Source: Rhodospirillales bacterium (GTDB lineage: Bacteria; Pseudomonadota; Alphaproteobacteria; Rhodospirillales; JAPHRK01). From it: a stretch of DNA of 42,347 nucleotides. Positions within the stretch are counted from its first letter, which is position 1, and each line of letters opens with the position of its first letter. Below are positions 8,227 through 16,606 of this stretch, piece after piece. The notes under the pieces are model-generated. The model had not been told where the DNA came from, ran no database searches, and saw nothing but the letters and a program-made list of their open reading frames with translations. The position numbers and the translations under genes were made by a program. The stretch lies in contig JAPHRK010000019.1 of assembly GCA_026196105.1 (NCBI GenBank), positions 1 through 42,347 of the forward strand, in the 5' to 3' direction.

Positions 8227-8298
8227 CTGATAGTTTGAAGGTGATACAGGGTTCTCGCCACTTTTTTCGGCGTCACCTGGTAGGGATAGTCGTCACCT
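8222..8298 (+). repeat. GTCACC repeat cluster, possible operator sites
   Basis: GTCACCTGATAG (8222-8233) and GTCACCTGGTAG (8272-8283) are direct repeats offset by exactly 50 bases. A third GTCACCT starts at 8292, and an inverted AGGTGA (8239-8244) faces the first copy across ten bases. The spacing by near-integral helical turns suggests binding of a regulator on one DNA face. Which regulator is unknown. Confidence 0.4.
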
Positions 8299-8479
8299 TT
8301 TCAAGGGACGAAATACAGTAAATTTGCGCCACTTTTGTGTGGTGCGAAAAAGGTGTGATTTGCGTTGCAGTTCGTGACGTGAAATGGGTTAGTTTTTGTA
8401 AAATTTGGGCTCTCTTTCTCAAAAAATATTAGTAAAAAGAAAGAGTTTTTTTATTGAGTTTGTATCCTGTGGGGGATTC

Positions 8480-10042
8480 ATGGAACTTAAAAATGTCTAT
8501 CAAATCGAGCAAGCTATGTTGCTCGGCCGAGGTGAGTTGTTTCGTTTAGGAATAGCCGTTCTCTTTATTGTTGCGATTATGATTTATGCAGGTCTGACAA
8601 CAGAAGGCGTCCAAAACAACTACCTTCTTATTGCTGCTGCCATGATCGGGGCCTACATGGCCATGAATATTGGTGCCAATGACGTTGCCAATAACGTTGG
8701 CCCAGCCGTTGGGTCTAAAACCCTGACACTGACGGGCGCTATTATTATTGCGGCAATATTTGAAGCTGCAGGCGCTTTGATTGCAGGCGGTGATGTGGTC
8801 GGAACAATCAAAAAAGGGATCATTGATCCCGCAGCTATCCCTGATGGACAAACTTTTGTCTGGCTTATGATGGCAGCTCTTCTTGCTGGTGCTCTTTGGC
8901 TTAATATTGCCACCTACTACGGCTTGCCCGTTTCCACCACACACTCAATTGTTGGTGGTGTTCTTGGTGCTGGTATTGCTGCAGGTGGCATGGAAATCGC
9001 CAACTGGGATAAAATGGGGGCTATTGCCGCCAGCTGGATTATTTCTCCTGTGTTCGGGGGGATGATTGCGGCCTTATTCCTTTACATAATAAAGCGAACA
9101 ATAACATATCAGAAAGACATGATTGGCGCAGCGGAACGAGTTGTTCCTATCCTTGTAGCAATCATGGCTTGGGCTTTTGGGACTTACCTCATCCTCAAAG
9201 GGCTGAAGAAAATCTGGAAAGTAGATATTCTGACAGCCGCTCCTACGGCCTTAGTTATTGCGATCATTATCTACCTGATTATTCGACCTTTCATTAAAAA
9301 ATCCGTTGCTACCCTACCGAACGCCAAAGAAGGTGTGAACAAGCTCTTTGTTGTTCCTCTCATCTGTGCGGCAGCTCTTTTGAGTTTTGCTCATGGCGCC
9401 AACGACGTAGCTAACGCTGTTGGTCCTCTTGCTGCTATTAATGACTCGATACTTCATGGGGGGGTAGTCGCTAAAGCAACAATCCCACTTTGGGTAATGC
9501 TCGTTGGTGCAATCGGTATCGCAATCGGCCTTGCTCTATATGGTCCGAAGCTCATTCGGACTGTTGGGTCTGAAATTACCGAACTAGACCAAAGTCGTGC
9601 TTTCTGCATTGCCATGGCAGCATCAATTACAGTGATTATCGCAAGCCAACTTGGTTTGCCTGTAAGCTCGACCCACGTAGCAATTGGTGCCGTCTTTGGT
9701 GTCGGTTTTCTGCGTGAAGCTATCAAGAGTAACTATGCCGAAGTGGTCGCTGAAATTAAGCATCACCATGAAGGTGAAGAAGACCATATAGCAGAAGATT
9801 TCTTGAGTGCCTTTGAAGGAGCTTCTTTTGATGAAAAAGGGGGAATGCTTGAAGAACTTAAGAAGAGAAGCAATAAAACTCTCACCAAAAAAGAGCGTAA
9901 AGGTCTGAGACGAGAATACCACAAAGAACTGGTAAAACGCTCAGCCGCTCTTAAAATTGCCTCTGCTTGGATTATTACAGTTCCTCTTTCGGGCTTGATG
10001 GCCGCAATGTTATACTTCATGTTAAGAGGTATGCTATTGTAA
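8480..10042 (+). CDS. pit: Inorganic phosphate transporter, PiT family
   Basis: The protein has 520 residues from the ATG at 8480, which follows GGGGGA; an ATG-less extension to 8405 is possible but lacks a ribosome-binding site. PiT permeases carry metal-phosphate with protons (or Na+) across the inner membrane. The two inverted-repeat signatures of the family are clear: GANDVANNVGPAVGSKTLT in the first half and HGANDVANAVGPLAAI in the second, each followed by GLPVS(T/S)TH. About ten to eleven membrane segments are visible. A charged cytoplasmic stretch near the C-terminus (HHHEGEEDHIAEDF ... KERKGLRREYHKEL) precedes the last helix. It is followed by a second, unrelated phosphate transporter, so the locus is a phosphate-uptake block. 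Confidence 0.95.
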   Translation: MELKNVYQIEQAMLLGRGELFRLGIAVLFIVAIMIYAGLTTEGVQNNYLLIAAAMIGAYMAMNIGANDVANNVGPAVGSKTLTLTGAIIIAAIFEAAGALIAGGDVVGTIKKGIIDPAAIPDGQTFVWLMMAALLAGALWLNIATYYGLPVSTTHSIVGGVLGAGIAAGGMEIANWDKMGAIAASWIISPVFGGMIAALFLYIIKRTITYQKDMIGAAERVVPILVAIMAWAFGTYLILKGLKKIWKVDILTAAPTALVIAIIIYLIIRPFIKKSVATLPNAKEGVNKLFVVPLICAAALLSFAHGANDVANAVGPLAAINDSILHGGVVAKATIPLWVMLVGAIGIAIGLALYGPKLIRTVGSEITELDQSRAFCIAMAASITVIIASQLGLPVSSTHVAIGAVFGVGFLREAIKSNYAEVVAEIKHHHEGEEDHIAEDFLSAFEGASFDEKGGMLEELKKRSNKTLTKKERKGLRREYHKELVKRSAALKIASAWIITVPLSGLMAAMLYFMLRGMLL

Positions 10043-10074
10043 TCAGGTAATACTCTGATACAGCAATTAAGAAC

Positions 10075-10095
10075 GGGCCGCAGAGTTTGCGGCCC
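10075..10095 (+). terminator. GC-rich hairpin between the two phosphate-transporter genes
   Basis: GGGCCGCA (10075-10082) pairs perfectly with TGCGGCCC (10088-10095) over a 5-base loop. No T-tract follows, so it is probably an RNA-stabilising or partial-attenuation structure within a transcript rather than a full terminator. Confidence 0.45.
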
Positions 10096-10142
10096 ATTCT
10101 GCAAAGCAATTATAAAAACAATGCAGATGAGTGGGGGTTTTT

Positions 10143-11975
10143 ATGCTCAAGAAAATTCTATTACCGACTATCTTCGTTATCCTTGCAATTGGGTTTTGGA
10201 CAAGCCCTGATTTCAAAGAGATTGCAGCCGGTGTTGCGATTTTTCTTTTTGGCATGCTCTCGCTTGAAGAAGGCTTTCGCGCCTTTACAGGAGGATTGCT
10301 TGAAAAAATTCTTGCAAAGACGACGAATACTCTGGGTAGAGCAATTTCTTTTGGCATAGCATCGACAACGATCATGCAGTCCAGTTCGCTGGTCTCTATT
10401 ATCACCATCTCCTTTCTCAGTGCCGGCCTTATTGGTCTTTCTGCAGGTATCGGTATTATTTTTGGAGCCAATATTGGCACGACAACTGGTGCTTGGCTGG
10501 TTGCTGGTTTTGGTCTGAAAGTTAAAATCTCTGCTTATGCCATGCCTATGTTGGTCTTTGGTATCATCATGGTCTTTCAGAATAATAAGACCATCAAAGG
10601 TATCGGCTACGTCCTGACAGGTCTTGGGTTCTTGTTTCTCGGCATCCACCATATGAAATCCGGCTTTGAGAACTTCAAAGATACCATTGACCTTGCCCAA
10701 TATGCCATGCCGGGCTTCTTTGGCCTTCTCGTCTTTATGCTCATCGGCACCTTTGCCACAGTCGTCATGCAATCAAGCCATGCCACATTGGTATTGATCA
10801 TTACTGCATTAGCGGCGGGGCAAATCACCTATGAGAACGGCTTGGCCTTGGCAATTGGCGCAAATGTTGGCACAACAATTACCGCTATCATTGGCTCTCT
10901 GAGCGCTAATTATCAGGGAAAACGTCTCGCCCTCGCCCATCTTATCTTCAATGTGGTCACTGGCCTGATTGCTGTTGTCTTCATTCAACAGATTATGTGG
11001 GCCGTTGATATTGTTAGTGCAAATGTTGGTATCGGGGAGAGAGATTTCACCCTGAAACTTGCCGTCTTCCACACGATATTTAATTCCATTGGCGTTATTG
11101 TTATGACGCCTTTAACTGGAAAACTTGTTGTATTTTTAGAAAAAACCATCCCTGCTCCACATGTAAATATGGTTGAACCTAAGTTCCTAAATGATGCAGC
11201 AATTGAATTCCCAGAGACTGTATTTGAATCTCTACGTAACGAGACCATGCACCTCTATGATAATGCCTTTGAAGTTATGGCCCATGGCTTGAATGTACAT
11301 CGCCGTGATATTCAGTCAGAAATTGACCTGGAGGAAAAACTCCAAAACAGCAAAGAAGTTATGAATTTTGATTTAGACCAAGTTTACATGGTTAAGGTCA
11401 AAGCTTTATATGCGGCAATCCTTGATTTCATTAGTAGAGCTCAACCGAACATTCCATTGGAACAAGCGGGTGAATTGGCAAGGCTTCGCGATGCCAGTCG
11501 TTTTGTGGTTCAAAGCATTAAAGGTATCAAACACCTCAAGAAAAACATTGATACCTATATTGTGACTGACCACGACATTATTCGCGAACAGTACAATGAC
11601 ATCCGTATCCAACTCGCAGAAGTAATGCGGACAATCCATATTCTTCAAACTGGCGAAGACGATACTATTGATGTTCTCGATCTTGATGACTTCAAGGTTG
11701 AAGCTGAAGAGAACAATATCATTGTCAACGGTGAACTTGATGAAATGATGAGGAATGGCTCCATTACTGCCGTTGAAGGTGTCTCCTTGATGAATGATTT
11801 AGGTTACGCTCGAAACGTTGTTTGGAACCTCACAGAGCTTGGTAAAACGCTCTATGAGGACACAGATGACTCTATTAAAACAGCCCAAGAACTCTTGGCT
11901 CTTGATGACGAAGATGTCGTCAAAATCGCAACGGAAGAAGCCATAGACGAAAAGAAAATGTCTAAGAGCAAATAA
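10143..11975 (+). CDS. Na+/phosphate cotransporter family protein with C-terminal PhoU-like domain
   Basis: This 610-residue protein starts at the ATG at 10143, five bases after GTGGGGG. The N-terminal ~345 residues form the transporter, with two Na_Pi_cotrans repeats: MQSSSLVSIITISFLSAG...FGANIGTTTGAW and VVMQSSHATLVLIITALAAG...IGANVGTTITAIIGS. The QSS motifs are the expected substrate and Na+ contact sites. Residues ~350-600 are soluble and helical, with the pattern of PhoU-type domains (FESLRNETMHLYDNAFEVM..., later DEMMRNGSITAVEGVSLMNDLGYARNVVWNL). Bacterial members of this NptA-like group take up phosphate with sodium; the PhoU-like tail may sense or gate. It follows the PiT gene by 100 bases. 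Confidence 0.92.
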   Translation: MLKKILLPTIFVILAIGFWTSPDFKEIAAGVAIFLFGMLSLEEGFRAFTGGLLEKILAKTTNTLGRAISFGIASTTIMQSSSLVSIITISFLSAGLIGLSAGIGIIFGANIGTTTGAWLVAGFGLKVKISAYAMPMLVFGIIMVFQNNKTIKGIGYVLTGLGFLFLGIHHMKSGFENFKDTIDLAQYAMPGFFGLLVFMLIGTFATVVMQSSHATLVLIITALAAGQITYENGLALAIGANVGTTITAIIGSLSANYQGKRLALAHLIFNVVTGLIAVVFIQQIMWAVDIVSANVGIGERDFTLKLAVFHTIFNSIGVIVMTPLTGKLVVFLEKTIPAPHVNMVEPKFLNDAAIEFPETVFESLRNETMHLYDNAFEVMAHGLNVHRRDIQSEIDLEEKLQNSKEVMNFDLDQVYMVKVKALYAAILDFISRAQPNIPLEQAGELARLRDASRFVVQSIKGIKHLKKNIDTYIVTDHDIIREQYNDIRIQLAEVMRTIHILQTGEDDTIDVLDLDDFKVEAEENNIIVNGELDEMMRNGSITAVEGVSLMNDLGYARNVVWNLTELGKTLYEDTDDSIKTAQELLALDDEDVVKIATEEAIDEKKMSKSK

Positions 11976-11982
11976 AGAAAAA

Positions 11983-12000
11983 CTGACATAAAAGTGTCAC
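11983..12000 (+). promoter_or_regulatory. Candidate Pho box upstream of the Lys-rich small gene
   Basis: The 18-mer CTGACAT-AAAA-GTGTCAC has two 7-base half-units (6 of 7 and 5 of 7 matches to CTGTCAT/C) with the standard 11-base period. It begins seven bases after the stop of the Na/Pi cotransporter gene and lies 45-90 bases before the possible starts of the next gene. It overlaps a hairpin (CACACAAA 11998-12005 with TTTGTGTG 12016-12023). Confidence 0.5.
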
Positions 12001-12089
12001 ACAAAATCTATAAAATTTGTGTGTAAGAAATAGGATAAATAACAGTGAAGATACCTAAGTTAGTTAAATCTTTGAAGAGGGTAGTGGAA

Positions 12090-12284
12090 ATGGCCGACAA
12101 AAAAACACAAGCAAAAAAAGATGCGCTTAAAGCAATATTGAAGAAACTCGACAAAAAAGAACAGCGCCTTAAGAAGAAGCTGAAAGATGCTAAAAAAGAC
12201 AAAGAGAAAAAATCTATTAAGAACAAACTCAATGTCGTAAAAGCTCATATTGAAAAAGGCAAAAAAGCCCTTAAAAAGCTCTAA
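12090..12284 (+). CDS. Small Lys-rich coiled-coil-like protein
   Basis: The product has 64 residues from the ATG at 12090 (behind GAGGG), or 79 from a GTG at 12045 (behind AGGAT). The sequence MADKKTQAKKDALKAILKKLDKKEQRLKKKLKDAKK... is almost entirely charged and Leu/Ala heptad-like, ending KKGKKALKKL. It is therefore a strongly basic, probably single- or double-helix protein. No family function is known to me. Such proteins may bind nucleic acid, polyphosphate or acidic membrane surfaces; none of this is shown. Its position downstream of two phosphate transporters and behind a Pho-box-like site suggests a link to phosphate status. A strong hairpin follows the stop. Confidence 0.7.
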   Translation: MADKKTQAKKDALKAILKKLDKKEQRLKKKLKDAKKDKEKKSIKNKLNVVKAHIEKGKKALKKL

Positions 12285-12322
12285 GAACTCCCTTTCATAC
12301 ATGAAAGGTTCCAATCACAAAT

Positions 12323-12358
12323 TTATAACCCCGCAGCATGGGTAAAGCGGGGTTATAA
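12323..12358. terminator. Strong hairpin between convergent genes
   Basis: A perfect 12-bp stem, TTATAACCCCGC (12323-12334) with GCGGGGTTATAA (12347-12358), closes a 12-base loop. T-tracts are short, but stem strength and location between convergent genes (stops at 12284 and 12374) support a bidirectional terminator. A smaller CTTTCAT/ATGAAAG hairpin precedes it. Confidence 0.75.
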
Positions 12359-12373
12359 GTGTTGGTAGTCCGA

Positions 12374-14821
12374 CTAGTACAGACCGCCAGTTCCTGAAGC
12401 CGGGAAGCCTTCCGTGCCACCTGATATGGTATCAGATACACCCTCAATAACAGCCATCTCTCCGGTTGGTATAGTTCCTGGCTTAAAGGCTTCCAGAATA
12501 ATGTCTCTATCACCAGGACGGGCCAAGGCGCCTGTTTTAGCGTTTACACGCACGAGGCGCACTCCGGGAGGAATCCTGAAGGGTATGTTCGGCTTATCTT
12601 TTAAAGCCTCGCCCATTATGTCCTTAAAGATCGGAGCAGCTACGCTTGATCCAGTTTCTTTTTTTCCGAGGGTTCTTGGCGTGTCAAACCCCACGTAGAT
12701 TCCAAGAGCTAGGTCAGGGCTAAACCCGACAAACCATGAATCAAAACTATCATTGGTTGTTCCGGTTTTACCGGCTAAAGGAATACCAAGTTTATTAATT
12801 CGCCTGCCTGTACCACGTTTAACGACACCATGAAGTATCGACACAATCTGATAGGCACTTGCTGCATCAGTTACAGATTCTCGCTCATCCGGTATTTCCG
12901 GAACGGGCTGATTGGTCCAAAATTTAGATACACACCCCTGGCATTGGCGCTCATCATGTTTAAATATGGTTTTCCCATGTCGATCTTGAATACGGTCAAT
13001 CAGTGTCGGGATGATCCGTTTGCCCCCGTTCACAAGCATGGCATAGGCCGTTGTCATTTGTAACAGCGACGTCTCCCCTGCCCCTAAAGACATGGATAAT
13101 TGTTGGGGCAGGTTCTGATAAATATTAAACCGCTTTGCATAATCGGCGATCTTTTCCATGCCAATAGTTTGAGCAAGGCGAACAGTCATTAGGTTTTTAG
13201 ATTTTTCCACCCCAAAACGCATCGTTCTGGGGCCATAGAACTTTTTAGTGTAGTTAGCAGGTCGCCATTTTGGTTTTCCAGGTCCTTGATCAATAACGAA
13301 GGGCGCATCCAAAACAAGCGTTGAAGGTGTTAGACCTGCATCTATACCTGCTAGATAGACAAAGGGCTTAAAAGCTGACCCAGGCTGGCGCTTGGCCTGC
13401 GTTGCCCGATTAAACTGGCTTTGTTCATAACTAAAGCCTCCTGACATGGCCAAAACGCGACCAGTGTGAGGGTCAAGAGCTACCACACCCCCTTGTACAG
13501 CCGGAACTTGACGCAAACCAAAGGTTCCTTCTGGATATGGCTTAGCTTCCTCTTCGTCTTTAGCTTTTGGCATGTGGGTGATTTTTTCTACGAGGACTAC
13601 ATCACCCGCTTTGAGTACCTCACTTGCTTTGCGAATTTGAGGGCCACGTTTTTGATCTTTTTTCCAAGCCCGTGCCCACTTCAATTCACTTAAAGGAATG
13701 GTTCCTTGTGTGGTTTCACTCAATGCAATGTCGGCCTTGCTGTCATCAACAGCCATAACCACCGCCATATCCCAACCTTCAGAACCTTTAGGCTGTTTAA
13801 CTTTATCAAGCTCTTCAAGCCATCCTAAGGGAGTATTAAAATGTTTAACCGGCCCTCTCCAACCATGACGGCGATCATAGGCAATCAAACCGTTTTTCAA
13901 TTCCCGGTCAGCGATTTCCTGTAATCTAGGGTCAAGTGTCGTCCGAACAGATAACCCTCCTTTGTAGAGCTTCTCATCACCATAGCGATGGGCAAGCTCC
14001 CGCCTTACTTCTTCAGTGTAAAAACTTGCGTTCACGAATTCTGTCGCAGAGCGTTTTTCAACAATTAAGGGGTGCGTTTTAGCGGCGTCAGCTTCAGCTT
14101 GGGTAATCACCTTATCCTGGACCATACGACCAATAACCCAATTTCTTCTCTCAATCGCTGCTTTAAGGTGCTTTCGGGGGTTATAGTTGTTAGGAGCTTT
14201 TGGTAGTGCGGCTAGGAAAGCTGTCTCTGCAATAGTCAACTCGTCCATGGATTTGTTAAAGTAATTGAGTGATGCCGCAGCGACACCGTAAGAACCAATA
14301 CCCAGGTAAATTTCATTGAGATACAGTTCTAGAATTCTATCTTTCTCTAGAGCCCTCTCAATACGAAAAGCAAGAATAGCTTCCTTGATTTTCCGGGTAT
14401 ATGAAACCTCATTGGTCAATAAAAAGTTCTTCGCAACTTGCTGAGTAATTGTCGACGCTCCTACTAAACGCCGTCCTTGCCCAATATTTTTGATATTAAT
14501 AAGAACAGCCCTGAGCAGTCCCGTAAAATCAATACCAGGGTGATAATAGAAGTTCTTATCTTCAGCAGAAAGGAAAGCACGAATAACCCTTTGAGGCATG
14601 GCCTTGATTGGGACAAAAGCCCTTTTTTCAATGGCATATTCAGCTAAAAGACGCCCATCACCAGCATGTACCCTAGTCATTACCGGGGGTTCATAATCAG
14701 CAAGCTGAGTATGAGCTGGCAACCCTTGTCCAAATTTATAAAAGACGTAGAGAACACTGCCACCACCAGCTAAGCTGAGGAGCACAAGGATGCCCATTAA
14801 TGTGAGAAAAGATCTCAGCAT
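12374..14821 (-). CDS. mrcA: Penicillin-binding protein 1A (bifunctional transglycosylase/transpeptidase)
   Basis: This class A PBP has 815 residues, polymerises lipid II into glycan strands and cross-links the peptides in the periplasm. Residues ~5-30 are the single N-terminal membrane anchor. The GT51 domain (about 45-230) has catalytic Glu87 in SAEDKNFYYHPGID, then GASTITQQVAKNFLL, RKIKEAILA and LYLNEIYLGIGSYGVAAA. An OB-like domain follows (about 320-440). The transpeptidase domain has the SxxK nucleophile Ser482 (PGSAFKPF), a SKN motif (VEKSKN) and KTGTT with Lys685. The C-terminus is Gly/Ser-rich. It lies 77 bases downstream of the amidase gene on the same strand and is probably cotranscribed with it. 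This pairing next to a divergent rne is common in alphaproteobacteria. Confidence 0.96.
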   Translation of the reverse strand: MLRSFLTLMGILVLLSLAGGGSVLYVFYKFGQGLPAHTQLADYEPPVMTRVHAGDGRLLAEYAIEKRAFVPIKAMPQRVIRAFLSAEDKNFYYHPGIDFTGLLRAVLINIKNIGQGRRLVGASTITQQVAKNFLLTNEVSYTRKIKEAILAFRIERALEKDRILELYLNEIYLGIGSYGVAAASLNYFNKSMDELTIAETAFLAALPKAPNNYNPRKHLKAAIERRNWVIGRMVQDKVITQAEADAAKTHPLIVEKRSATEFVNASFYTEEVRRELAHRYGDEKLYKGGLSVRTTLDPRLQEIADRELKNGLIAYDRRHGWRGPVKHFNTPLGWLEELDKVKQPKGSEGWDMAVVMAVDDSKADIALSETTQGTIPLSELKWARAWKKDQKRGPQIRKASEVLKAGDVVLVEKITHMPKAKDEEEAKPYPEGTFGLRQVPAVQGGVVALDPHTGRVLAMSGGFSYEQSQFNRATQAKRQPGSAFKPFVYLAGIDAGLTPSTLVLDAPFVIDQGPGKPKWRPANYTKKFYGPRTMRFGVEKSKNLMTVRLAQTIGMEKIADYAKRFNIYQNLPQQLSMSLGAGETSLLQMTTAYAMLVNGGKRIIPTLIDRIQDRHGKTIFKHDERQCQGCVSKFWTNQPVPEIPDERESVTDAASAYQIVSILHGVVKRGTGRRINKLGIPLAGKTGTTNDSFDSWFVGFSPDLALGIYVGFDTPRTLGKKETGSSVAAPIFKDIMGEALKDKPNIPFRIPPGVRLVRVNAKTGALARPGDRDIILEAFKPGTIPTGEMAVIEGVSDTISGGTEGFPASGTGGLY

Positions 14822-14898
14822 ATTCTTATTTCTTCAGCCTTTAAATAATATCTGCTGTTTAAGATTATTGGCTTATATTATGGCAATTTAAGGTTTCT

Positions 14899-16131
14899 TC
14901 AAGAACCTTGCGCTTTTTCTACTTTTTTAAAGTAGTAGCTAACAGCGTCAGCAACCCCCATACCAATTTTTTCCCTATATTTTGGATTTCGAAGGGCTTT
15001 TTCATCGTGACGGTTGGAAAGGAAACCTAGTTCAACCAAAACTGAGGGAACGTCAGGGGCTTTGAGCACAGCAAACCCAGCAAAACGATGGGTGTTGCGG
15101 AGTACTTTTATCCTGCCTTTAAGTTTTTTGACCAAGCCTTCAGCAAAATGCGCTGATTCATTCATAGTATCGCGCCGGGCTAGATCAATAAGAATATCTG
15201 AGACTTCTTTTGACTCATGCGACAAATCCATACCGCCAATAACGTCAGCCTTATTCTCACGTTCTGCCAAAGCAGCCGCCTCTTTATCAGAAGCTTTTTC
15301 AGAAAGGGTATAAACAGAAGCCCCCCGAATACGGCGATTTTTAATTGTATCTGCATGAATTGATATGAAGAGTTCAGCGTCAGCACGACGGGCAATATTT
15401 ACCCTCTCGCGTAAAGGGATGAAGATATCACGGTTGCGGGTCAAAATTGCTTTAAACTTACCTGTTGCTTCAAGTTGTTTCTTAATCTCTTTGGCCACTG
15501 CTAACGTAATCCGTTTTTCATAGGCCCCATTCAAGCTAATGGCTCCAGGATCTACGCCCCCATGTCCGGGGTCAATCACCACGACACGTTTAGCGCCTTT
15601 GGGTTTTTGACTTCGTTCAAGGGTACGAGGCAGGGGAATAATAGCACGAGCAGCAGCGGGTGGCCTTGCTTTCGCTTTTCTGGCTTTCATATCAGCCATG
15701 AATTGATCAGGGCTAGTGCCTACTAAATCTAAAACGAAACGGTAAGGCTTTCCGTTTGCCGGAGGCAGAATAAACGACTTCTTGATTTTTACAGGGCCTT
15801 TAACATCAAGAACCAACCGCGATGTACCCGGAATAAATAGTCCATATCGGAAATTTGCGACATGCCCGCCAGCTTTCTTTTTTAAGTTCTCTTCGTTGAG
15901 CCAGTCCATTTCGGGTAAATCCACAACAACCCGATAAGGATTACTTAAGGTAAATATCCGAAAGCTTACTTTTTCTGTAATATCTAGAACAAAGCGAGTT
16001 TTGTCTTTATGGGCTGCAAGACGAACCTCTTTTACTTCCGCTTTTGCATAAGCGTAATCGCTCATTGCCCCTAATGGGGCAACAAAACCAAGTAAAAAAA
16101 ACAGTCCAAATCGAATTATGAGCCGCAACAT
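14899..16131 (-). CDS. amiC: N-acetylmuramoyl-L-alanine amidase with AMIN domain
   Basis: This 410-residue periplasmic zinc amidase cleaves between N-acetylmuramic acid and the stem peptide, typically during daughter-cell separation. It has an N-terminal signal sequence (hydrophobic to about residue 20, with a likely cleavage near AYA-KAE). An AMIN domain (about 35-135, with VSFRIFTLSNPYRVVVDLP) targets the septum or peptidoglycan. The Amidase_3 catalytic domain covers about 183-402. Predicted zinc ligands are His190 (IDPGHGG), Glu205 (YEK) and His259 (SIHAD); the catalytic Glu is Glu367 (VLVELGFLSN). An inserted helix around 283-325 fits the autoinhibitory helix of AmiC-type enzymes. The gene is upstream of the PBP1A gene and divergent from rne. 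The amiC symbol is by family, not strict orthology. Confidence 0.94.
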   Translation of the reverse strand: MLRLIIRFGLFFLLGFVAPLGAMSDYAYAKAEVKEVRLAAHKDKTRFVLDITEKVSFRIFTLSNPYRVVVDLPEMDWLNEENLKKKAGGHVANFRYGLFIPGTSRLVLDVKGPVKIKKSFILPPANGKPYRFVLDLVGTSPDQFMADMKARKAKARPPAAARAIIPLPRTLERSQKPKGAKRVVVIDPGHGGVDPGAISLNGAYEKRITLAVAKEIKKQLEATGKFKAILTRNRDIFIPLRERVNIARRADAELFISIHADTIKNRRIRGASVYTLSEKASDKEAAALAERENKADVIGGMDLSHESKEVSDILIDLARRDTMNESAHFAEGLVKKLKGRIKVLRNTHRFAGFAVLKAPDVPSVLVELGFLSNRHDEKALRNPKYREKIGMGVADAVSYYFKKVEKAQGS

Positions 16132-16606
16132 GCAGCGATTCTCTTTCCAAAAGCTAATATTTAACCAGTCTTAATATAAAAAAAAGGACTAGCTGATAAG
16201 AAGTTAGCGACTTCAACCCTAGGATTTCCCCTATGGAGAATAAAACTTCCATAAGGTGATTGTGGAATTAATTTCCTACGGTTATGTTAACGCCGCGTGT
16301 TCATATGTCCGATTTTTATAAATTTATTTGAATTGGGTGTATAGCGGCAATGGTCCGCGTCGCAAGTTAAAAGTCAAAAATCCTGAATTTGGCACAGCCA
16401 GATAAGGATAGAACAAATGTTTTGAGGAAATTTCATGCTGGTTTTGGCAGCCCGTTCATCTAGAGCTTCCGCCTTAAAGGCGAAAGGAAGCGCGCGAGAG
16501 TATACTTTCGCCTGGGGAACTGCTGGCGCCACTGGCTCTTTAATAGAACAAAACGGTCCGCGCTCCAATGAGATGCCGCCGACCGCTTTCCGGAGTTACA
16601 AATTAA
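16132..16606 (+). promoter_or_regulatory. 475-bp divergent region and long rne leader
   Basis: This is the control region for amiC/mrcA (left) and rne (right). A promoter candidate on the plus strand is TTGTGG (16260-16265), 17 bases, TATGTT (16283-16288). If correct, the rne 5' untranslated region is about 310 bases. From 16435 on the DNA is more GC-rich and can fold locally (CGCC-TTAAA-GGCG near 16470; CTCC/GGAG pairs bracketing 16563-16595). A long structured leader fits the known feedback of RNase E on its own mRNA in enterobacteria, but no homology to that leader is claimed. Confidence 0.45.

Larger units (their letters stand above)
7946..8479. promoter_or_regulatory. 534-bp regulatory intergenic region upstream of the PiT phosphate permease gene
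   Basis: I see no gene here. The left half is AT-rich and contains a near-perfect palindrome GTTTTAAG-T-CTTAAAAC (8071-8087). The right half (8189-8350) is rich in short repeats: a Pho-box-like element, GTCACC direct and inverted repeats, and two GCCACTTTT copies (8257 and 8328), the second with an imperfect GTGGTGCG mate. A TTGACT at 8175-8180 could be a -35 box just before these sites. The long leader and repeat density suggest control by one or more transcription factors. Individual calls are listed separately. Confidence 0.5.

Noticed and set aside
7946-8404. tRNA or small-RNA gene in the long gap before the PiT gene
   Set aside because: No cloverleaf, TTCGA-type arm or terminator-ended structured unit can be traced; repeats fit operator sites better.
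9763-10772. Several minus-strand frames across the phosphate transporter genes
   Set aside because: They overlap two strongly supported membrane transporters and show the Arg/Ser/Pro-rich composition of antisense frames.
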